From Flavobacteriia bacterium (GTDB lineage Bacteria > Bacteroidota > Bacteroidia > Flavobacteriales > Flavobacteriaceae): a stretch of 12,746 nt of DNA. The position numbers and the translations under genes are program-made. The notes below the pieces were generated by a model. It was not told the origin of the DNA and ran no database searches. It was given only the letters and a program-made list of their open reading frames with translations. Numbering within the stretch: position 1 is the first letter of the stretch; every line of letters starts with the position of its first letter. Of the stretch, positions 6,797 to 12,362 are shown piece by piece. Where the stretch lies: positions 1-12,746 of the forward strand of contig JAHBAN010000173.1 of assembly GCA_018500075.1 (NCBI GenBank). The letters are read 5' to 3'.

Positions 6797-7774
6797 ATGA
6801 AAATTATACATTTTGTTACAGGTTTAGCCCTGATATCGGCGACAACTGCCAAGGCTGAAACCCGCTTCCAAAATGGCGTCACACTTGACGGATATATTGA
6901 GCTTGGGCAGGTGCACACACTGAACAGCAACAATGGAGACCACAACCAAAGCCTGTTGCGCGCGGATATTGATCTGTCGTATCGGCCCACCCCAACCGGA
7001 TATGGCATAACACTTGGCATAGACGGCTACGGCGGCTCTATTGAACAGGAGGTCGCAGTTCACCCCGCCCTTGAGTATAGCACATCCCTTGGAACCGTCT
7101 CTCTTGGCGCGCCCCGCTCTGTGGTTGATCGTGGCTATCTGCCCAGCTTCACACTCGGCAACAGCTCCTATGCCTCTTTGGAGTATTATTCCCTCTATCG
7201 GTCAGCGGTCTCAATTTTCAATCTGGAACACTCAAATATCCCCTATGGCCTTCGCTATGATGGCGCACTGGGTCAGACCAAAATCGGATTTTCAGCCCAT
7301 AAATTAAACAACCGCCGCAGAGGCAGCATCCGCGGGGATAGCTATAGCCTCGCCCTCTCGCGTCATATTGACACAAAAACGCTCTTGGGCCGCCTTCACC
7401 TTTCAGCCGCCCGCGAACGTGTCAACTATGACAATGGGGACTACCACACAGGTCATCACCTCGGCGTAGAGACTGTGAATGGCCCCACAACTCTTGGTGT
7501 GCTCTATAAAGAAGAGGGTGTTGCGTTCCAATACCAAACCCTCGTGGCATACGTCAATTATACATTCAAAGACAATCTCAAGCTGACGGCCTCTTTCGGC
7601 AGATTGGATAGCCCCTTTTCAAGTTTGCATTCGTTCTTGGCTGCCTTCAATTATTACGGCCTCGGTCTGGAATATACCCTGAAGTCCAACGCCTATCTCA
7701 AAGCAAGCTTTACAGACGCGTCAAACAATCTCAACGGCCCATCTGGTGAAATCATGATGGGTTGGAAGTTCTAA
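6797..7774 (+). CDS. Porin-like outer-membrane beta-barrel protein
   Basis: A 325-residue secreted protein of uncertain function. The N-terminus is a textbook signal peptide (KIIHFVTGLALISATTAKA, then ET, cleavage likely after residue 20). The mature part is rich in Tyr, Ser and Gly, with alternating hydrophobic and polar residues in repeated short strands, no cysteine, and a terminal Phe in GEIMMGWKF, the outer-membrane insertion signature recognised by the BAM machinery. The GTVSLGAPRSVVDRGYLPSF segment (98-117) resembles the strand and constriction-loop region of Rhodobacterales porins, but I cannot name a subfamily. Codon and base composition are clearly less GC-biased than the flanking genes, and it stands alone between its own leader and a strong terminator. 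It may be a laterally acquired or niche-specific porin. The barrel call is fairly confident; the substrate is unknown. Confidence 0.72.
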   Translation: MKIIHFVTGLALISATTAKAETRFQNGVTLDGYIELGQVHTLNSNNGDHNQSLLRADIDLSYRPTPTGYGITLGIDGYGGSIEQEVAVHPALEYSTSLGTVSLGAPRSVVDRGYLPSFTLGNSSYASLEYYSLYRSAVSIFNLEHSNIPYGLRYDGALGQTKIGFSAHKLNNRRRGSIRGDSYSLALSRHIDTKTLLGRLHLSAARERVNYDNGDYHTGHHLGVETVNGPTTLGVLYKEEGVAFQYQTLVAYVNYTFKDNLKLTASFGRLDSPFSSLHSFLAAFNYYGLGLEYTLKSNAYLKASFTDASNNLNGPSGEIMMGWKF

Positions 7775-7790
7775 CCTCTTCTAAATAAAA

Positions 7791-7819
7791 AAAACGCCCC
7801 GCGAATTTCGGGGCGTTTT
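7791..7819. terminator. Bidirectional rho-independent terminator between the porin-like gene and lipA
   Basis: The stem AAAACGCCCCG (7791-7801) pairs perfectly with CGGGGCGTTTT (7809-7819) around a 7-base loop. It has T-runs on both strands, so it can end the porin-like transcript and, on the minus strand, lipA. Confidence 0.92.
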
Positions 7820-7848
7820 CTATCATTGGGATAAAGTCTTAGGTGCCC

Positions 7849-8802
7849 TCAGCCCTGCGCGAGCTTCTTTTCGCGCGCCGCGCGCAGCCGTGCGAAATCA
7901 TCGCCCGCATGATAGCTTGAGCGCGTCAGCGGAGTCGCCGACACCATCAAAAACCCTTTGCCATAGGCCGCCGTCTCATAGGATTTGAACTCGTCAGGAT
8001 GCACAAAGCGGTCGAGCACATGGTGCTTGGGCGTGGGCTGCAAATACTGCCCGATGGTGAGAAAATCGATGTCCGCCGCGCGCATATCGTCCATCACCTG
8101 CATCACAGCCTGCTTGTCCTCGCCAAGGCCCACCATAATACCCGATTTGGTGAAAATGGACGGGTCCAGCTCTTTCACCCGCTGCAAAAGCCGCAGGCTG
8201 TGGAAATACCGCGCACCGGCACGCACCTCGGGGTAAAGCCCCGGAACGGTCTCCAGATTGTGGTTGAACACATCAGGCTTGGCCTCAACAACAATCTCAA
8301 GCACCGCCGGATCACATTTCAAGAAATCGGGCGTCAGGATTTCGATTGTGGTGGCGGGCGCGCGGTGGCGAATGGCGCGAATGGTCTGGGCAAAATGTTC
8401 CGCCCCGCCGTCTTCCACATCATCGCGGTCCACCGATGTGATCACCACATGGTTCAGCCCGAGCTTTTCAACAGCATGGGCCACCCGCCCCGGCTCGAAC
8501 GGATCAAGCTCCTCAGGCGGCTTTCCCGTGGCAATATTGCAAAACGAGCAGGCCCGCGTGCAAACCTCGCCCATGATCATCATGGTGGCGTGGCCCTGGC
8601 TCCAGCATTCGCCCGCATTCGGGCAAGCGGCTTCCTCGCAGACCGTGGTCAGCTTGTGCTCGCGCATGATCTCATGGGTCTTTTTATAGCCGTCGCCCTG
8701 AGGCGCCTTCACCCTGATCCAGCTCGGCTTGCGCGGCTGGGCGTTGTCGGGCTTGCGGGCCTTCTCCGGGTGGCGGTGTTCGGGTATCTTCAGATCACGC
8801 AT
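7849..8802 (-). CDS. lipA: Lipoyl synthase
   Basis: A radical-SAM enzyme that inserts two sulfurs into protein-bound octanoyl groups to make the lipoyl cofactor of 2-oxoacid dehydrogenases and the glycine cleavage system. The auxiliary cluster ligands are Cys55, Cys60 and Cys66 (CEEAACPNAGECW). The radical-SAM cluster ligands are Cys81, Cys85 and Cys88 (CTRACSFC). The conserved serine ligand is in the C-terminal RSSYHAGD (about Ser296). The 317-residue length is normal. The start at 8802 is supported by GAAGGA upstream; an in-frame ATG at 8886 would only add an Arg-rich segment that runs across the likely promoter and ribosome site. It is transcribed away from the DUF6456 gene behind it. Confidence 0.96.
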   Translation of the reverse strand: MRDLKIPEHRHPEKARKPDNAQPRKPSWIRVKAPQGDGYKKTHEIMREHKLTTVCEEAACPNAGECWSQGHATMMIMGEVCTRACSFCNIATGKPPEELDPFEPGRVAHAVEKLGLNHVVITSVDRDDVEDGGAEHFAQTIRAIRHRAPATTIEILTPDFLKCDPAVLEIVVEAKPDVFNHNLETVPGLYPEVRAGARYFHSLRLLQRVKELDPSIFTKSGIMVGLGEDKQAVMQVMDDMRAADIDFLTIGQYLQPTPKHHVLDRFVHPDEFKSYETAAYGKGFLMVSATPLTRSSYHAGDDFARLRAAREKKLAQG

Positions 8803-8829
8803 GAGAGAGTTTCCTTCACAGTTCGCCCA

Positions 8830-8858
8830 CCCATAGCCAAAACGCCGCGCCCTGTCAC
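8830..8858 (-). promoter_or_regulatory. Likely lipA promoter
   Basis: On the minus strand, GTGACA (8858-8853), a 17-base spacer and TATGGG (8835-8830) lie 27 bases upstream of the lipA start. The -35 matches 5 of 6 and the -10 matches 3 of 6 consensus bases. The predicted leader is about 20 bases and contains the GAAGGA ribosome site. Confidence 0.45.
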
Positions 8859-8876
8859 GCAGGAAGCGCGGCAAGC

Positions 8877-8899
8877 CGCTCTGCATCCGGCGCAGAGCG
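8877..8899 (-). terminator. Hairpin between the DUF6456 gene and lipA
   Basis: A perfect 8-bp stem (CGCTCTGC with GCAGAGCG) around a 7-base loop lies just past the stop of the minus-strand DUF6456 gene and before the lipA promoter. There is no U-tract, so it may be a weak terminator or an mRNA 3'-end stabiliser. Confidence 0.4.
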
Positions 8900-8907
8900 C
8901 GCGCGCC

Positions 8908-10014
8908 TCACCCGATCATTTTGGTGCCCTCTCCCAGCCCCTCATAATAGCGCGCCAGACGCTCCAGAGCGATGCGCAAGACAATCTTGCCCGAGCGTGC
9001 CGACCAGCCAAGCGCCTGCTCGGCGCTTTCCACGCCCTCAAGCTGGCAACAACAGCGCAGCGCCACATCGCCCAGCCCCGGCCCCAGCAAAAGCAGCGCC
9101 GCCGCAACCCGGTCCGCCGCCGCCTCCGCACTCAAAGGCTGGGTCTTGCGCCGCGCCGGCTGGGTCTCATGGGCCAAAACTGCGGCCCAATCATAACTTG
9201 CGCCCGAGGCCATCTGCGCCAGTTCATAATCCTCGCGCAGCCGCTCCCCCGCGCTGACCTGCGCCGCCTTCAGAAACAGACGGCCATCCTTCTCGCGCCG
9301 CCGAGACAGGATCATCAAAGGCGTTTCGCCCAAGGTGCTGCGCCGGCGCAGCGATTTTGCGCCGCTTGCATCAACGTGTATCTGCCCCTCGGCCATGCCG
9401 CGGGCGCGGTTCTCGCTCTGCGCCAGAAGCCCGCCCAAAGCCGCGCGCCCCGCAGATGTGATCCGATACCGCGAGATCCGCCCCTCCGTGGCACAGGCGA
9501 TCCAGTCCTTGACCGCCAGCGCCTGCGCCACGGCGCGCTCCACAACAGCGGTGCGGGTGGTCGTGCCCGCCTCCGTCTCGCGGACCACAACGCCCTTTTC
9601 CATATCATTCGCCAGCGCCAGAACAGCGCCCGGCTCGCTCAACCGGCGCAAAATGCGCCGCGCCTCGGCGGCAAAAGTCTCGTCATCAGGCAAACAGGGG
9701 CTTTCGGGGGGCATTACATGGATCAAAGCAGGCTCCTTTTTGGTCGTGCCGGGGGCGTTCGGGCAGGGCTTCACAGTCAAACGGCTGAACGCCTCGTCAA
9801 TCAGGCTTTCGTCGCGCAAGCGCTCCCAACGGCTGATTTGCCGCGAAATGGTCGAAGGATGACACTGGCTCAGCCGGCTCAAGGCCCGGATCGACACCCC
9901 GAGTTCGGTATGGGCCAGATAGGCCAGCGCCGAGCTGGGAAACCACTGTGGCCAACGGCCTTGCCCAGCCCCGAAGCGCTCCGTATCGGCCAGTTCAAAG
10001 CGAATGACAGTCAT
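8908..10014 (-). CDS. Helix-turn-helix protein with C-terminal DUF6456-like domain
   Basis: A 368-residue putative DNA-binding regulator. An N-terminal helix-turn-helix is visible at about 39-64 (GVSIRALSRLSQCHPSTISR, followed by a basic helix). A second, winged-helix-like segment spans about 113-197 and includes the wing-like GRISRYRITSAGRAALGGLL. The C-terminal part (about 229-355) opens with GETPLMILSRRREKDGR and AGERLREDYELAQM, and ends with CCCQLEGVESAEQALGWSAR, which I recognise from memory as DUF6456. The ATG at 10014 has a GAGG ribosome site 7 bases upstream. No target or effector can be read from the sequence. The gene diverges from DUF6477 across a repeat-rich region with DnaA-like boxes starting 15 bases upstream of its start, so its expression may respond to DnaA or to its own product. 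The HTH call is firm; the DUF name is moderately firm. Confidence 0.82.
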   Translation of the reverse strand: MTVIRFELADTERFGAGQGRWPQWFPSSALAYLAHTELGVSIRALSRLSQCHPSTISRQISRWERLRDESLIDEAFSRLTVKPCPNAPGTTKKEPALIHVMPPESPCLPDDETFAAEARRILRRLSEPGAVLALANDMEKGVVVRETEAGTTTRTAVVERAVAQALAVKDWIACATEGRISRYRITSAGRAALGGLLAQSENRARGMAEGQIHVDASGAKSLRRRSTLGETPLMILSRRREKDGRLFLKAAQVSAGERLREDYELAQMASGASYDWAAVLAHETQPARRKTQPLSAEAAADRVAAALLLLGPGLGDVALRCCCQLEGVESAEQALGWSARSGKIVLRIALERLARYYEGLGEGTKMIG

Positions 10015-10028
10015 CCAGTATCCTCACG

Positions 10029-10064
10029 TTATCCACAGATTTCTCCACAGGTTTGTCCACAACC
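10029..10064 (+). repeat. Three 12-bp tandem units each containing a DnaA-box-like 9-mer
   Basis: TTATCCACA (10029-10037), TTCTCCACA (10041-10049) and TTGTCCACA (10053-10061) follow each other at exactly 12-base spacing. The first matches the DnaA consensus TTATNCACA perfectly and the other two differ at position 3 only. The 3-base spacers are GAT, GGT and ACC. All point the same way, ending 15 bases before the start of the minus-strand regulator gene. Confidence 0.75.
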
Positions 10065-10072
10065 TAAACTTG

Positions 10073-10081
10073 TGTGGTTAC
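10073..10081 (-). promoter_or_regulatory. Degenerate inverted DnaA-like box
   Basis: On the minus strand this reads GTAACCACA, 7 of 9 matches to TTATCCACA. It faces the tandem triplet. Alone it would not merit a call; its position in the cluster is the reason to list it. Confidence 0.35.
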
Positions 10082-10102
10082 GCATTCGTTAATTTTTACG
10101 TC

Positions 10103-10130
10103 TTGGAAACTATTGTTGATAAATTCTAAA
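10103..10130 (+). promoter_or_regulatory. Possible promoter for DUF6477 gene
   Basis: TTGGAA (10103-10108), a 16-base spacer and TCTAAA (10125-10130) each match 4 of 6 consensus bases within an AT-rich block (about 70 percent A+T over 10081-10140). The leader would be about 95 bases and would carry both palindromes listed below. Tentative. Confidence 0.3.
10114..10122 (-). promoter_or_regulatory. Inverted DnaA-like box
   Basis: On the minus strand this reads TTATCAACA, one mismatch from TTATCCACA. It lies in the AT-rich block 52 bases beyond the tandem triplet and in the opposite orientation, overlapping the proposed DUF6477 promoter spacer. Confidence 0.45.
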
Positions 10131-10139
10131 CAGACCTAA

Positions 10140-10157
10140 ACCCTGCGCGCGCAGGGT
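10140..10157. repeat. 18-bp perfect palindrome
   Basis: ACCCTGCGCGCGCAGGGT is fully self-complementary with no loop. It sits directly after the AT-rich block, 73 bases before the DUF6477 start. The form suits a dimeric DNA-binding protein or a cruciform; no T-run follows, so a terminator is unlikely. Confidence 0.6.
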
Positions 10158-10180
10158 CACGGCTCTGCGCAACACCCGCT

Positions 10181-10196
10181 CAGGTTGTTTAACCTG
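10181..10196. promoter_or_regulatory. Inverted repeat CAGGTT-4-AACCTG
   Basis: A perfect 6-base inverted repeat around GTTT, ending 34 bases before the DUF6477 start. It contains a TTAACC half-site resembling the CtrA half-motif, but the second half at TTAA-N7 spacing is absent. Operator-like; the binding protein is unknown. Confidence 0.4.
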
Positions 10197-10230
10197 CCTC
10201 ACAGCTCTGTTTTTTTAGTGTGAGGTTGCC

Positions 10231-10542
10231 ATGCAAGATCCCCTGTCCCGTTTTGAAGCCCTGCGTCGTCCGGGCCTTTTGCTCAAAGCCGCCGAAGCCG
10301 GGCTGCGCCAATATATGCGCGCCGCCCACCTCACCCGCGCCTTGGGGCGCTATGAGCCAAGCCAAACCATAGCGCCAGCCGAGGCGCTGGCCGACCTGCT
10401 CGAACTCGAACACAGCCTCAACGAAAAACGCCGCCAGAATGAAGCCGGATACAGCTATCTGCGCCATATCGAAGTGCTGATTGCCACACTGGCCGAGGCG
10501 CAGCTCTTGCGCGCCACCGCAGCCCGGACTCCAGCCGAATAA
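10231..10542 (+). CDS. DUF6477 family small protein
   Basis: A 103-residue hypothetical protein that I recognise as the Rhodobacterales DUF6477 type: it opens DPLSRFEALRRPGLLLKAAEAGLRQY and is almost wholly alpha-helical, with conserved-looking LRRPGLL and an acidic middle ADLLELEHSLNEKRRQNEAGYS (54-75). No signal peptide, membrane segment or catalytic motif is visible, so it is probably a small cytoplasmic, perhaps partner-binding, protein. Function is unknown. The ATG at 10231 follows a GTGAGG ribosome-like sequence. It is divergent from the DUF6456 HTH gene; shared control through the intergenic element is plausible but inferred from position alone. Confidence 0.8.
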   Translation: MQDPLSRFEALRRPGLLLKAAEAGLRQYMRAAHLTRALGRYEPSQTIAPAEALADLLELEHSLNEKRRQNEAGYSYLRHIEVLIATLAEAQLLRATAARTPAE

Positions 10543-10549
10543 TGAAAAA

Positions 10550-10573
10550 TGGCCCCGCATTCCTGCGAGGCCA
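10550..10573. terminator. Terminator between convergent DUF6477 and MttB-family genes
   Basis: A 10-bp stem (TGGCCCCGCA with TGCGAGGCCA, one C-A mismatch) around TTCC. On the minus strand it is followed by ATTTTTCATT, giving a U-tract suited to ending the MttB-family transcript. It lies 7 bases after the DUF6477 stop and could also slow that transcript. Confidence 0.72.
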
Positions 10574-10611
10574 CTCTCATGCGCCCAAAACGCCTGACCG
10601 ATCAGCGCGCC

Positions 10612-12165
10612 TTAAATAAAGGCATCCGGCATTGAGGCTTTCTTTTCGGCCACATAGGCCTCGAGCGCCTCGTTGATCGCCGGGTCCAGCGCGGGCTGTT
10701 GATATTGCGCCAAAAGCCGCTCCACCCGTGCGCTCGCAAGCTGGCGTGTGTCGCGCCCGCCCTCGTCTTCCCATGTCTCAAACGGCTTGTAATCAAACAC
10801 ATCGGACTTCCAGAAAGCTGTCTTGAAATTTGCCTGAGTATGCGCACAACCCAGATAATGCCCGCCCGGCCCGACTTCGCGGATCGCGTCCATCGCCTGC
10901 ATCCCTTCGCTCATATCAATGCCCTTGGCCATCTGGTGCAAGGTGCCAAGCTGGTCAGCATCCATAACAAACTTCTCAAAATCCGCCACAAGACCGCCCT
11001 CAAGCCAGCCGCAGGCGTGCAACATAAAGTTCACACCCGACAGCAAGCCCATGTTGAGCGAGTTGGCGGTTTCATAGGCCGCCTGCGCGTCCGGCAGCTT
11101 TGAGCCACAGAACGACCCCGCCGAGCGGAACGGCAAGCCCAGACGGCGCGCCAGCTGGCCTGCGCCGTAGGTCACAAGGCTCGCCTCTGGCGTGCCAAAG
11201 GTCGGCGCGCCGGAGTTCATATCAATCGAGCTGACAAAGGCCCCGAAAATCACCGGCGCGCCTGCTTTGCAGAGCTGTGAATACGCCACGCCCGCCAAAA
11301 CCTCAGCCAAGACCTGCGTCAGCGTGCCCGCCACAGACACAGGCGCCATCGCCCCGCCCACAATAAAGGGTGAAATGATACAGGCCTGATTGTTGGCCGC
11401 ATAAACCTCAAGCGCGCCCATCATCACATCATCAAACGTCATCGGCGAGTTGATGTTGATGAGCGAGGTCATGACGGTGTTCTCTTGGACAAACTCCTTG
11501 CCAAAGAGAATGCCGCACATATTCACACTGTCCTGGGCGCGGCTTGGCTCTGTGACCGAGCCCATAAAGGGCTTGTCGCTGAGCTGCATATGCGCCAACA
11601 GCATATCAAGGTGACGCTTGTTCACAGGGATATCTGTCGGCTCACAGACCGTGCCGCCCGAATGGTGCAGCCACTTTGACATATAGCCAAGCTTCACGAA
11701 CTTCTTGAAGTCATCCATCGTCGCATAGCGCCGCCCGCCCGCAGAATCGCGCACAAAAGGCGGGCCATAGACAGGCGCCAGAACCAAGTTGCGCCCGCCG
11801 ACCACAACATTGCGCTCGGGGTTGCGCGCGTGCTGGGTGTATTGGCCAGGTACGGTCTTGATCAGGCTGCGGGCAAGGCCCTTGGGCAGGCGCACGCGCT
11901 CGCCCTGAACATCCGCACCTGCATCGCGCCAGCGCTGTAGCGCCGCCGGATTGTCGACAAAATTGACCCCGACCTCTTCCAGAATGGTCTCGGCATTGGC
12001 CTCGATGACGGCAAGCGCCTCTTCGTTGAGCACTTCAAAGTTCGGAATGTTGCGCTCGATATATTTGGCTGTTTCAAAAGAAACGGCGCTGCGCTCGGCG
12101 CGACGTGCTGCGCCGCCTCCGCCTGCGCCGCGTCCACGTTTGCGTGTTGCTGTTGCCTCGGTCAT
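10612..12165 (-). CDS. Trimethylamine methyltransferase (MttB) family protein, non-pyrrolysine
   Basis: A 517-residue corrinoid-dependent methyltransferase homologue. Family proteins transfer a methyl group from a methylamine or quaternary amine to a cobalamin protein. Archaeal MttB needs pyrrolysine at an amber codon; this frame is uninterrupted from start to stop, so it belongs to the non-Pyl group that includes glycine betaine methyltransferases. Recognisable stretches are APVYGPPFVRD (130-140), SVTEPSRAQDSV (203-214), SPFIVGGAMAPVSVAGTL (265-282), NSGAPTFGTPEASL (317-330) and VGPGGHYLGCAHTQ (431-444). The N-terminus carries a Gly/Arg-rich tail (RKRGRGAGGGGAARR, 8-22). ATG at 12165 is chosen for its AAGGATGG ribosome site; an upstream in-frame ATG at 12288 is unlikely. 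No corrinoid protein or reactivase gene is adjacent. Substrate is unknown; betaine-type compounds are an inference. Confidence 0.88.
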   Translation of the reverse strand: MTEATATRKRGRGAGGGGAARRAERSAVSFETAKYIERNIPNFEVLNEEALAVIEANAETILEEVGVNFVDNPAALQRWRDAGADVQGERVRLPKGLARSLIKTVPGQYTQHARNPERNVVVGGRNLVLAPVYGPPFVRDSAGGRRYATMDDFKKFVKLGYMSKWLHHSGGTVCEPTDIPVNKRHLDMLLAHMQLSDKPFMGSVTEPSRAQDSVNMCGILFGKEFVQENTVMTSLININSPMTFDDVMMGALEVYAANNQACIISPFIVGGAMAPVSVAGTLTQVLAEVLAGVAYSQLCKAGAPVIFGAFVSSIDMNSGAPTFGTPEASLVTYGAGQLARRLGLPFRSAGSFCGSKLPDAQAAYETANSLNMGLLSGVNFMLHACGWLEGGLVADFEKFVMDADQLGTLHQMAKGIDMSEGMQAMDAIREVGPGGHYLGCAHTQANFKTAFWKSDVFDYKPFETWEDEGGRDTRQLASARVERLLAQYQQPALDPAINEALEAYVAEKKASMPDAFI

Positions 12166-12327
12166 TGGGCCATCCTTGATTCTGGAACACAGGAAAAATC
12201 TGCTTCTCCATAGCCCGCGCCCGCGCCCTTGCGCAGCGCTTTTGCGCCCCTTGGCAGGAAAAAGCGACATTGCCCGCCCCGTGCGCATAAATCCGGAGAG
12301 TGCTGTGCTTTCTTGCGGTGCGAGGAA

Positions 12328-12356
12328 TTGACCTTCGCCGCGCTCTGCCCTAGAGC
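12328..12356 (+). promoter_or_regulatory. Likely guaA promoter, possibly giving a leaderless mRNA
   Basis: TTGACC (12328-12333), a 17-base spacer and TAGAGC (12351-12356). The -35 matches 5 of 6 and the -10 matches 3 of 6 consensus bases. The -10 ends 6 bases before the guaA ATG, so the predicted transcript begins at or next to the start codon. The rest of the 197-base gap 12166-12362 shows no gene. Confidence 0.45.
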
Positions 12357-12362
12357 CAGATC

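Noticed and set aside
6637..7830. Insertion sequence or integrated element around the porin-like gene
   Set aside because: No transposase, terminal inverted repeats, target-site duplication or tRNA attachment site could be seen; only composition differs.
7999..10092. A 697-codon open frame on the plus strand opposite lipA and the DUF6456 gene
   Set aside because: It is antisense to two genes with clear family motifs, its translation is rich in Arg, Pro, His and Ala without domains, and long antisense frames are expected in GC-rich DNA.
10089..10194. CtrA binding site
   Set aside because: TTAACC and TTAA strings are present, but neither has a second half at the required 7-base spacing.
10015..10230. 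Plasmid-type iteron origin
   Set aside because: The 12-base repeats match DnaA boxes rather than Rep iterons, only three units exist, and no replication-initiator, partition or plasmid gene is nearby.
12166..12288. N-terminal extension of the MttB-family protein
   Set aside because: The added segment is unlike the family, and AAGGATGG sits correctly before the ATG at 12165.
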